Positions 49,219-59,016 of a stretch of DNA of 64,000 nucleotides are shown piece by piece. The first letter of the stretch is position 1. Every line of letters starts with the position of its first letter. The DNA comes from Paramoeba atlantica (Eukaryota > Discosea). The position numbers and the translations under genes are program-made. Below the pieces are notes generated by a model. The model did not search any database. It was not told the origin of the DNA and saw nothing but the letters and a program-made list of their open reading frames with translations. Where the stretch lies: positions 1 to 64,000 of the forward strand of contig CDRNVI010000092.1 of assembly GCA_977017575.1 (NCBI GenBank), given 5' to 3'.

Positions 49219-50940
49219 ATAGCATCCCGGTCCCATCTTCTAAATCAGCTTTGGTACCTCGACGACGGGGTGCTAATAGGGGAACCCCAGGAAGTCAGAA
49301 AAGCTTTGGACATTCTAGCAGAGGTCGGTCCAAAGTGGGGACTTTTTCTAAACCTCTCCAAGTGCGAGATTATCACACCCCCAGCGTCAGCACATACGTC
49401 GACTTTATTTCCGGACATACCAAGCGAAAAGATACGGTACGACGGCAATTTTGAGATCCTAGGTACCCCAGTTGGCTCGGCAGAACACTGTACGGACTTC
49501 CTTAGGACCCATGCCATCGATCCAGCCAGCGAAACCCTAGGGGCCACAACGCTGATAGAAGATCCCCAAGTCGCCCTCTCCTTAATACGACAATGTGCCG
49601 GCTTTTGCCAGATGGTTTACGCTCTAAGGACTACTCCCCCGCAAGCCCTCGGAGAACTGCCTCAAGAGCTCGACAAACACTTAACAGAGGCTGTCGAAAT
49701 TGCACTCTTTCCCCTCGATGCTAATGCCAAGGACCAAATACAAAGACCCAAACGTCACGGGGGATTCGGCCTCCGATCTTCAGCCCTACATCAGTCGGCC
49801 GCCTACGTTTCCTCTGTCGCATTCGCCGCAGAAATAGACAAATGGGACCCCACGGAAGCCCAAGGATTTGCCGCTGCTGTTCGCGACGTGAATAATAAGG
49901 CAGGGGTCGAGCTGGTCGATGAAAAGACGGGACGTATCCTTAAACCGCCCTCTCTCATACCGGAACGCCAAAACAACAAGCGAAGCCCCAGTTCCCGGCC
50001 CACAAAGCGCAAACTCGGCTCATCGCTGGTACCACCACTCCCCGCAGATGTTTCTGAACCGGAAACAATTGTCCCTCGTCAAAAACATCTGAGTGAAGCA
50101 ATATCAGAGCAGGAGTTCACGGCAGCATACCGAAAAGCAGAGGCAAGAACCAGGGCCCGGTGGGTTTCACAATCGGGAAGAGGAGCAGGAAACTGGGCCT
50201 TCGTAGTACCCTCAAAGAGCAGAGGTTACGCTTTTACTAAAACTGAGTTCAGGACTCTTTCGCGTTGGTGGCTTGGAATGGACGTCTTCCCGGAAGATCG
50301 AACATGCCCAGCAGAAGGCTGCACCCTCCCATTGCTAAAGAATGGAGAGCACGCCATACTATGTAAAAACGGACACGGTTTGATATCCCGCCACAACGCC
50401 CTGGCACATCAGTTCACTTCTTTCTGCAGCAAGGCCTTTCTCCAACCACAGAGAGAAAAGAGTCTGGGAAACCGAGGCCCAGGTGGCGCTCTCACTAGAC
50501 CCGCGGACGTTTTTCTTCCTACTGGCTCTCTGGAAAAGGGAGTTCTGGCGCAAGGAATGGTATTAGATTTTGCAGTCACACATGCGCAGCAAATGAAGTA
50601 TTTGGACCTAGTCCGTACTGCTAGCTGGGTGACACCAGGATCTTTTGCCGGACAGTACGCCGAGACGAAGGCGAGGCAGCGACAAGAAGCGGATGATGCG
50701 GGACACCTTTTCGAAGCTATGGTCGTCGAATCCTTTGGCTCTTGGAGCGAAAGCGCGCTCTCGGTTCTCCGTAATATCGGAGCACAACGGGCTAATGCGT
50801 CAAAAGAGCTTCTCTCACGGAGCCAAGCGCGAAATGACCTCCTAACGGAGCTCAACATTGCCCTGATGCGTTCCCAAGCCAGAATGATGGTTTCACGCAT
50901 CTGCGTGCCGGATCCCACGGAACCTATGGTAGTGACATAG
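49219..50940 (+). CDS. RLE2-a C-terminal part: RT active site, finger and endonuclease
   Basis: It resumes the LINE frame at ATAGCATCCCGG and reads SRSHLLNQLWYLDDGVLIG, so the catalytic YLDD is intact but separated from the upstream RT boxes by 9.7 kb. Next come the thumb (IQRPKRHGGFGLRS), a linker, a finger (CPAEGCTLPL...HAILCKNGH) and the endonuclease REKSLGNRGPGG...RPADVFLP...MVLDFAVTHAQQMKYLD, ending at 50940. No stop interrupts it. The LINE was probably competent until the YR-B insertion. Confidence 0.85.
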   Translation: MASRSHLLNQLWYLDDGVLIGEPQEVRKALDILAEVGPKWGLFLNLSKCEIITPPASAHTSTLFPDIPSEKIRYDGNFEILGTPVGSAEHCTDFLRTHAIDPASETLGATTLIEDPQVALSLIRQCAGFCQMVYALRTTPPQALGELPQELDKHLTEAVEIALFPLDANAKDQIQRPKRHGGFGLRSSALHQSAAYVSSVAFAAEIDKWDPTEAQGFAAAVRDVNNKAGVELVDEKTGRILKPPSLIPERQNNKRSPSSRPTKRKLGSSLVPPLPADVSEPETIVPRQKHLSEAISEQEFTAAYRKAEARTRARWVSQSGRGAGNWAFVVPSKSRGYAFTKTEFRTLSRWWLGMDVFPEDRTCPAEGCTLPLLKNGEHAILCKNGHGLISRHNALAHQFTSFCSKAFLQPQREKSLGNRGPGGALTRPADVFLPTGSLEKGVLAQGMVLDFAVTHAQQMKYLDLVRTASWVTPGSFAGQYAETKARQRQEADDAGHLFEAMVVESFGSWSESALSVLRNIGAQRANASKELLSRSQARNDLLTELNIALMRSQARMMVSRICVPDPTEPMVVT

Positions 50941-51439
50941 GTCGTGGGCACACAAACTGCCGGTCCGGATGCCGGTCGATGCCGACAGGGTCTACGCTCA
51001 CGCCTAGTCCGCCAGGTCTAGGTACTCCAAGTGAGGTAGGACAAGGGCTGGGAACTTTGTTCCCTCCCCGTCGGCCAGCATCATGCTCCGCGACCGTGCC
51101 GCTGTCGGCACAGGCCCATTGCTTGCGCCCTCTCGTACAACAAGAGAAGGGTTAACAAGGCAAGCTGGGAGAGGTCGAAAGACCCGGTCCGGAACGCGCG
51201 AATGGTTAGGGGAAAGTCTGCCCCTCCTAGCCGAGGGAGACCTTACCCTCCCTGGAAAGCTGGTAAGATTGGTAAGGGGAAGTGGGTAAGATGGGAAAGC
51301 ATGTATTTGCTAGTTATATATTTTGCTCGTTTTCAAAATGGGGGGAAGTGAGGGAAAGAAGTTGAGCAAGTAGGAAAGTAAGTGAGAAAGTCATACCGTA
51401 CATACATATATAAAGTTAGAACTCGTACTCTTCCCCCCC

Positions 51440-51470
<31 letters not shown>
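50941..51470 (+). other. RLE2-a structured 3' UTR and poly(A)
   Basis: The first 280 nt form the module shared by four RLE-2 copies: a long-range stem (GGATGCCGGTCGA near 50968 with TCGGCCAGCATC near 51071), GTGCCG-CTGT-CGGCAC at 51096-51111, and GGTC-GAAA-GACC near 51173. A G-rich tail then ends in TACTCTTCCCCCCCC and A's at 51442-51470. Confidence 0.7.
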
Positions 51471-51473
<3 letters not shown>

Positions 51474-51876
51474 CTTGCATCCTCTGGTCCGGATGTTGGT
51501 TGTGTCGACAGAGTCTATACTCACGCCTAGCCCGCGAGGGCTAGGTACCCCAAGTGAGGTAGTACACGGGCAGTGAATCTCCTCCCCGTCGGCCAGCATC
51601 CTGTTTCGCGACCGTGTCGCTGTCGACACAGGCCCGCGCCTGCGCCCTCCCGTATAGCAAGGGAAGGGTTCACAAGTCAGGCCGTGGAGAGGTCGAAAGA
51701 CCCGGTCCGGAACGCGCGGATGGATTGGGCGTGGATTGCTTCCTTTTTTATTATTATTGTTATCAGAATCATAAATAACTTAAGGCAGGTTGAATTACTA
51801 GTTTTGGGCTACAACATGTGAAATTGCTAACTTGATTGCTTGTTTACAAATCATAAAAAAAAAAAAAAAAAAAAAA
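51471..51876 (+). mobile_element. RLE2-b: 3' UTR-only RLE-2 insertion
   Basis: Begins directly after the poly(A) of RLE2-a and consists only of the structured 3' UTR module (about 51486-51735), a short AT-rich tail with GTTTTGGGCT, and 22 A's ending at 51876. No coding part. Confidence 0.75.
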
Positions 51877-53550
51877 GGCCGGAATATCTTTACTTGACTC
51901 GCGAGGCCGTATCCTCACAGCGCCGAACGCCCCTTGCGAAAAAGCAGTTGGCAGCCCTTTCTCCCATAGAAAGAGGAAACGCCCCCTAGGTGTCATCGAT
52001 CAGCCTCCCTCGGAGATCTGCCTACCCCTGCGCATAACTTCCCGCACCATGCATACACCTGAGGAAATACACTTTTCTACACCGCTGTACGCCTCGGAGG
52101 ATTGTGCTGATACGACCCCCCCGCAATGGTTGAAAGGGAAGATCCCTCGCCAGCGAGACATCAGCTACGCGATCGCGGCCCACGATTTCTCCCAATCATA
52201 CGAAATGTCAGATGTGCGGACACGAGCACGATGGATATCTCAGTGCGGTAAAGGGGCAAGCAGCTGGGCTTTTGTAACCCCGTCTAAGGACATGGGGTAT
52301 TCCTTTACCCCTACAGCATTTCGAACCTTGGCCCGTTGGTGGTTAGGGATCGATGTTTACCCTGAAGAAGGGAAGTGTCCTATGCCGAAATGCCCTCTTC
52401 CACTCGACACAAAAGGGGACCACGCATTGTCTTGCAAGCACGACAACGGAATTATCGCGAGGCACAATGCCGTGGCAGATCACTTCACGGACCTTTGCAG
52501 CAGAGCCAAACTGGCCCCACAACGGGAGAAAAGTCTTGGCAACAGAGGCCCAGGGGGGGGCCTCACCAGACCTGGCGACGTATACCTGCGCAGTCTTTTC
52601 TTGGGGAATCCCATCGTGCTTGACTTCGCGGTCACCCATGCTCAGCAACTAAAATATACGGACAAAGTCCGGAACGCTAGCTGGGTAACCGCGGGGTCGT
52701 TTGCCGAGCATTATTCCTCCATGGAGAAGGGTAGGCAGCGCCGGGAAGCCGTTGACGCCGGGTGTGACTTTACGGCCATGGTGGTCGAAAGCTATGGCGC
52801 CTGGAGCCCCAGTGCTTCAGCAGTGATCCGCAAAGTTGGGGAACGTCTCTCACATGCCTCGTGTGGGTTATTGACAGAGGGGGAAGCCACGAGCAGAATC
52901 TTTACGGAGCTGAACGTCACCCTCATGCGCCTTCAGGCGCGCATGATGGTTACTCGTTTACTTCCTGAGGATCCGCTCTCTCCTACGGAGGTGTAAACGT
53001 TCGTAAGCGTCGACCGCGCCCCTTTTGGCACGGGAACACGTTTGCGCCCATGAAGAGCTGGTCGGGATGCTGGTCGAGTCGACAGAGTCTATACTCACGC
53101 CTAGCCCGCGAGGGCTAGGTACCCCAAGTGAGGTAGTACACGGGTAGTGAATCTCCTCCCCGTCGGCCAGCATCCTGTTTCGTGACCGTGTCGCTGTCGA
53201 CACAGGCCCGCGCCTGCGCCCTCCCGTATAGCAAGGGAAGGGTTCACAAGTCAGGCCGTGGAGTGGTCGAAAGACCCGGTCCGGAACGCGCGAATGGATT
53301 GGGTCTGGATTGCTTGTTTTTATTTTTACTGTGTCTTATTTGTCGTATATACTTAGGGGAGATTGAATTGCTAGTTTTGGGCTGAGAAAAAAGAAAAAGA
53401 AAATATACTTCTGTGGAAATGAAAAGAATTGCTAATTTGATTGCTTGTTTTAAATTCATATACCCAAAAAAAAAAAAATTCAACTTGGCGAAAAAAATGA
53501 CAAAAAAAATATTTTTCCAAAATCGTAAAAAAAAAAAAAAAAAAAAAAAG
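51877..53550 (+). mobile_element. RLE2-c: 5'-truncated RLE-2 LINE
   Basis: Begins directly after the poly(A) of RLE2-b, inside the linker (KAGISLLDSRGRILTAP, matching NKAGVELVDEKTGRILKPP of RLE2-a). The frame stays open to 52996 (first ATG 52049). It holds finger CPMPKCPLPL...HALSCKHDNG and endonuclease REKSLGNRGPGGGLTRPGDVYL...IVLDFAVTHAQQLKYTD. The 3' UTR module is at 53060-53320, and poly(A) at 53527-53550. RT is lost by 5' truncation. Confidence 0.85.
53060..53320 (+). other. Structured 3' UTR module of RLE2-c
   Basis: Stem GGATGCTGGTCGA (53065-53077) pairs with TCGGCCAGCATCC (53163-53175). Inside it is CTAGCCC-GCGA-GGGCTAG (53101-53118). Downstream are GTGTCG-CTGT-CGACAC (53188-53203) and GGTC-GAAA-GACC (53265-53276). 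Two loops are GNRA tetraloops. Confidence 0.7.
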
Positions 53551-54390
53551 ACGAGAGTTTGTGAGCAACTGCTTCTTTCCCGCGATCAGAATCCTTCGTT
53601 GCACATTAAGGCGGCATGTAATCGGAAGAACGCGGCGACTTCGGCGAAACAAATATCCCACGGGAAAGTACGTCGAGTCGGGATGGAAATGTGGGCGGTA
53701 TGGGAAGAGGAGCCAGATCGAGATGATCAATTGGTTGAGCGACAGAAGCAATATGCACGTGTTCAGTCTTTCTCTGCTCCACCATCTATGCAAGTTTCGC
53801 GTCCCAATCAGTTCCCACCGCGACATAATGCATATCCTCCACGACGAAATTTATTATGCTTTGGATGTCGGTCGCCTGATCACATTTGGCGCAACTGCCC
53901 GAAGCGATTCCAGCAGGATTTTCGAGGACGGGTGGCTGGCCCTGCCCACAGCAGCAAGAGTTTCTGACAAAACCACACCCTAACGGCCAGTTCTATAGTA
54001 ACATTCAAACGAAACAGAACGACACTTTTAATGCAAGTTCCCAAAAGGAGAAGAGTGGAAGAGAACATTGTACCAGTGGATGTTCGCAATGTGCAGAATT
54101 TATCAGGGAGATACGTGAGATGCGAGAATTTTTACGGCGGAACTTTGAGTTTGCAAGTAGCGGATACGGCGCGCGGAAATCTAGTGAAATTACTAATGGG
54201 GGTCACAGCAATGACCCCGGAAATCAGGCAGGCATTGGATGCGATGGGAAATATGTGGAGCGCATCGACTTGGCAGGCGAGGGCAAGGTTGTGGGAAAGG
54301 TTGACGGCCTTTTGTCATTGGAAACAAATCGAAATCACCCCAATTCATGCAGTAACTTTCATCGCAAGTTTACCAATCAAAATCCAAGGA
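53551..54390 (+). mobile_element. YR-D: gag/recombinase fragment of a YR-B-like element
   Basis: The plus strand carries the end of a gag with a zinc knuckle (CFGCRSPDHIWRNC) and the first part of a recombinase (YGGTLSLQ...RARLWERLTAF...HAVTFIASLPIKIQGK). It is distinct from YR-B in sequence. It begins at the poly(A) of RLE2-c and ends at an SL copy. Broken, with at least two breaks; older than YR-B. Confidence 0.75.
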
Positions 54391-54542
54391 AAGTTTCTGT
54401 ACCTTGTTGATTTATTTTCTTATTATCTCAATCGTTATGACGCGCCCTTCCCGCTCAGTCGTGAGCAAAAATTCAGACCTGAAGACAAGTCGTACAACAG
54501 AGAAATCACGTGAAAAAGGAAAGCGTGGCAAAGAAAAGAAGG
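54391..54542 (+). mobile_element. RLE1-k: SL-headed 5' tip of an RLE-1 LINE
   Basis: AGTTTCTGTACCTTGTTG (54392-54409) is a 5'-truncated SL. A pyrimidine-rich leader and ATG at 54437 (MTRPSRSVVSKN) follow. About 100 coding bases match the N-terminus of RLE1-j almost exactly before RLE2-d takes over at 54543. The same leader in RLE1-j (62650-62680, minus) has no SL before it, so the SL was added to this copy through its RNA. Confidence 0.75.
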
Positions 54543-54574
54543 AACGATAAAGATACAGTTTCTGTACCTTGTTG
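54543..54574 (+). other. Spliced-leader copy heading RLE2-d
   Basis: AACGATAAAG then ATACAGTTTCTGTACC and TTGTTG, lacking about 9 nt of the 41-nt form. It is followed by AATTATTTTC, the same leader start as RLE2-a, and ATG at 54617. Confidence 0.8.
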
Positions 54575-54616
54575 AATTATTTTCTTTTTTCCTTTCCCCT
54601 TTTTGGTTCAACTAGT

Positions 54617-57600
54617 ATGTCCTGCCGCGAACGTCCATGTACACACTCCTCAGAAAATGAAGCGTCCTTCGCAAGAATGGTGAACACAGACGACGTTACA
54701 TTGAACGAGGCGGAGAAATCACACCTTCTTGGTAGTTGGAATCAATTTGAGGGCAACAGACATCTCATCTCAGCTCCCAGTACCTATGACGAAAGTCTGT
54801 ACACAACGGAAATCCCGAGGAATATCCCTGCAGAATGGCTACGCCTCGCTGAAAAAAAATCAGACGACCGCGAAACACCGGACACGGGACACCACCTAGC
54901 CGAGAATGAGGAAATACAACACTGCGCAGTACAACGAAAGGGTACGACAGCCAACCTTGCAGCTAGTATTTCTACTCTGAAATCAGGGCCAGCAATCAAC
55001 GCTGCACTGAAGGATGCAATATCACGTCAACAGCGCAATGCGGATGGGATCAAAGGAGTTTCAAAGACGGATAACCGATCACCTAGGCGACCCTTGGAAA
55101 CACGAAGGCAACACCAACAGACTATTAAGGACAGCACCCTCGGCGAACAAACGCCGACACGCTCTCAGCCAGCCCACCAGATCCAATCACCTCCAAAGCA
55201 TTCCTCCGGCACAAAACCCATGACTAGCGAAACTGGTTGTTCCGAAGCACAATCGGACGGTAGGCGCGAAGACTTTGGCAACAGATATGCCCCACGAAAC
55301 GGAAGCGACAAGCCCCCGCCACTTCCGCAGAGCGCTCCCAAACACCGCATCTGTCCTGCTGAAGGATGCGCCTGGCGCACGATTGCACATGGAGGGTCTT
55401 GGCAAGCATATTATAACCACGTAGCGTACCACCACAGTACCGGCGTCCCGGCTGCATGGTGGGCAGCGGAAGGCAAGTTCCTTTGTGAAACGTGCGGCAA
55501 ACACTACACGCTCAACCGTAAAACTACGCACCCGAAGACCTGCATCGGTCAATCAAGTCAAGCAGCACAAATGTCAGTAGATATTTTTTCGCAGCACTCC
55601 ATCGTAACAGAAACCGCCGAATTACCTACTTTGGCAAGTGTCTGCACACTCGCGAAGAGCACATGTAAAGACGTGCCCCACCGATGCCGTCAGCTGTGGG
55701 CGGAGATCTTAACTAGCGCTTTGAAGGCAGCAGTACAAGAAAACTCAGTAGCGACATGGACACTCCTTGCCATGCTCCCAAAGTGTGTGTTACCGGCCCC
55801 TCGACGCGGAGGGCGTAAAGGCTACATGGCGTACTCATCCCACGTTCGAAAGTGCATGGAGCGATGGATGGCAAAGGACTACACTCAGTTGTGGAAAGAG
55901 GCAGCCGCTAATAGACGACAACGAAACCCTGACCCCATTTCGGAACAACATGAGGCCCAGAAAGCCGTCATCCGCGCAGAACTTCTAGTCAGACAAGGTG
56001 AATTCTCTAGAGGTATGGCTGCCTTAACCGCAGCGCCGATGGCAGATGAAAACGAAGAAACATATGCGAAGCTGTTGGAGAAGCATCCGGCACGTCAAAC
56101 TACTACGGAAGCCCTCGCCGACCTTCCACCACACGTCAAACATTTGAACCTCGAAGAATCCGATATTAAAGTAGCCATAAACAGTTTTCGTCGAGGATCT
56201 TCAGCAGGTACGATGGGTCTCCGCCCGGAACACTTACAATCCGCGCTTCTTTCCTACGAAGACAAGAATGTTCACCCGCTTCAGGAACTCACAAACCTAG
56301 CTAATCATCTTCTTTCTGGCAAAGCACCCATCGAAGTACAAGCATATTTCGCAGGTGCGCGACTATGTGCGCTCAAGAAGGGGGAAAACGACGTTCGCCC
56401 TATCGCAGCGGGGGAGACTATTCGTCGGTTAGTGAGCAAGGCCGCATGCAGTAGTGTCCGAATGAAAGCGGGGAAATACTTTGAAGCACAACAATATGGA
56501 GTGGCCACCCGAGCAGGGGCAGAACGTATCATTCACCTTTGTAGGCTTGCAATGGACACTGACACAACAAATTCCGATATAGTTTTATGCAAAGTTGATT
56601 TGTCCAACGCATTTAACAACGTTAGCCGTGACGCATTCATCAGTCTCACCAGAGAGCACTTCCCGGAATTGTCCAGATGGGTAGAATGGTGCTACGTCGA
56701 AACCAGTAGCTTAACTTACGGGCACCGTTTCGTACCGTCCGCGGAAGGGGTACAACAGGGCGATCCCCTCGGTCCTCTTCTCTTTTCCTTAGTCATGTTG
56801 GAGGTTACCAAACAAATTCAGTCGTACACGGAACTTCTTCTAAACCTGTGGTACTTAGACGATGGAGTTTTTATAGGGAAAGCAGAAGAAGTAAGAAAAG
56901 CCCTCGACATACTTGATCACCTCGGACCAGGTCAGGGACTACACCTCAATAGCAAGAAATGCGAGATCATCACACTACCCTCATCTGCACACCAAACATC
57001 TCTTTTCCCAGATATACCAAAAGACAAGCAAAACACAGAAGGAAATTTCGACATCCTAGGAAGCCCTATCGGATCCCACAAACACTGCGCCGAATACCTC
57101 ATGACCAATGCGATCGAACCAGCAGAAGATACTTTAGTTGCTTCCAGTTTAATTGAGGACCCGCAGGTCGCCATGGCACTGATACGACAATGTGCTGGCT
57201 TTTGTCAACTGGTCTACGCCCTACGTACAACACCCCCACAATGCATACAACGCGTTTGCGAACATCTAGACAATTCACTGTTGAGCACAGCTGAGGAAAT
57301 ACTTTGCCCACTGAACGCCCCTGCCCGCGCTCAGATCCAACGCCTGAAGAGACACGGAGGTTTCGGTCTGCGTTCATCGGAAATGTACTCGTCTTCAGCT
57401 TACGTAGCATCTGTGGTGTTCGCAGCAAGCAAGGACGGATGGAATCCACTGGACGCGGAAGGTTTTTCACCTGCCGTCAACGACGTGAACGCAAAAGCCG
57501 GAGGCACTCTCGTAGATCCCGAAACGGGTCGTTTCCTTTGCCCCACCACCCAACAGCGCGACCGATCACATCCCTCTTTTCCCCCAAAGCCACCCATTCA

Positions 57601-58581
57601 CTCTTCCACACAGGTCGATACAGCCCGCGAGCCATCAGACACCGGACCTTTTTTAGATGCTGACCCGCCGTTGGGCGCTGACCTTGACATAGATATTGAC
57701 CCGCCAGAATGGGACGAAAGTATCATCCCACGTCAGAAAGATATCATCCGCGCTATAGGGGAAAGGGAGTTTAATATAGCATACTGTTCCGCTGATACAC
57801 GAACGCGAACCAGATGGGTATCACAATCAGGGAAAGGGGCTAGCAGTTGGGCATTCGTCACCCCATCGAAGGACCTGGGCTATGCATTCAAACCCGCGGA
57901 GTTTCGAACCTTGTGTCGATGGTGGTTGGGGGTGGATGTATACGGAGAAACTCGTCCATGTCCCTCGGATGAATGCAAACTCCCTCTGGGTCCTGAAGGG
58001 GATCACGCACTCGTGTGCAAACATGGACAAGGTATAATAAACCGGCACAATTCCCTGGTTGAACATTTTTCCTCCTTCTGCGGGCATGCCTCTTTGGCAC
58101 CCCAACGAGAGCACAGTCTTGGCAATCGAGGTCCCGGAGGGGGGCTCACCAGGCCAGGCGATGTGTTTCTCCCCACGTATTCCAAGGCTAAAGGCATGGT
58201 CCTTGATTTTGCAGTTACCCACGCTCAGCAAACTAAATACACGGACAAAGTTCGTAACGCTAGCTGGGTAGCTGCAGGATCATTCGCCGAGCACTACGCC
58301 GCGGAAAAAAGGTGCACCAACGGTTGGAGGCTGAGGAAGCAGGCCATGAATTCACAGCCATGGTGGTAGAGAGCTATGGCTCCTGGAGCGTGAGCGCAAC
58401 GTCCGTTCTAAAGGGAGTCGGAAAGAGGCGGGCACAGGCCTCAAATGGGACCCTTACGGAAGAGCAGGCTACAAATAAATTGTATGCCGAATTGAATGTG
58501 ACCCTCATGCGAGCACAAGCTCGTATGATGGTTACACGCATGGCTGTGCCCGACCCGAACGAGCCCATCACGGAAGGATAG
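54617..58581 (+). CDS. RLE2-d: near full-length RLE-2 LINE, one frameshift
   Basis: The most complete LINE in the window. It begins MSCRERPCTH. A polar N-terminal region is followed by zinc fingers CPAEGCAWRT...HVAYHH and CETCGKHYTL...HPKTC. RT boxes: RRGSSAGTMGLRPEHL, VRPIAAGETIRRLVSKA, KVDLSNAFNNVSR, GVQQGDPLGPLLFSL, catalytic LWYLDDGVFIG and LNSKKCEII. Then come the thumb RLKRHGGFGLRS, finger CPSDECKLPL...HALVCKHGQG and endonuclease REHSLGNRGPGGGLTRPGDVFLP...MVLDFAVTHAQQTKYTD. The frame is open for about 1,230 codons to near 58310, where a run of six A's marks a likely one-base frameshift. The last 85 codons continue in the next frame to a stop at 58581. Otherwise intact. Confidence 0.9.
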
Positions 58582-58985
58582 TGTCGGACCCAACGGATCC
58601 TATGGTGGTGACATAGGCCACGGGTGCTGGTCGGGTCGACAGAGTCTATGCTCACGCCTAGCCCGCGAGGGCTAGGTACCCCAAGTGAGGTAGTACACGG
58701 GTAGTGAATCTCCTCCCCGTCGGCCAGCATCCTGTTTCGCGACCGTGTCGCTGTCGACACAGGCCCGCGCCTGCGCCCTCCCATATAGCAAGGGAAGGGT
58801 TCACAAGTCAGGCCGTGGAGTGGTCGAAAGACCCGGTCCGGAACGCGCGAATGGATTGGGTCTGTATTGCTTGTTTTAGTTTTTACTGTTTCTTGTTTGT
58901 AGTATATACTTAGGGGAGATTAAATTGCTAGTTTTGGGCTGAGAAAAAACAAAAGGTACATCTGTGGAAACAAAAACAAAAAAAC

Positions 58986-59012
<27 letters not shown>
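58582..59012 (+). other. RLE2-d 3' UTR and poly(A)
   Basis: The structured module at about 58620-58865 shows the same stems as RLE2-c (CTAGCCC-GCGA-GGGCTAG, GTGTCG-CTGT-CGACAC, GGTC-GAAA-GACC). An AT-rich tail and about 28 A's end at 59012. The poly(A) joins the minus-strand RLE1-j directly, inside its coding sequence. Confidence 0.75.
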
Positions 59013-59016
<4 letters not shown>

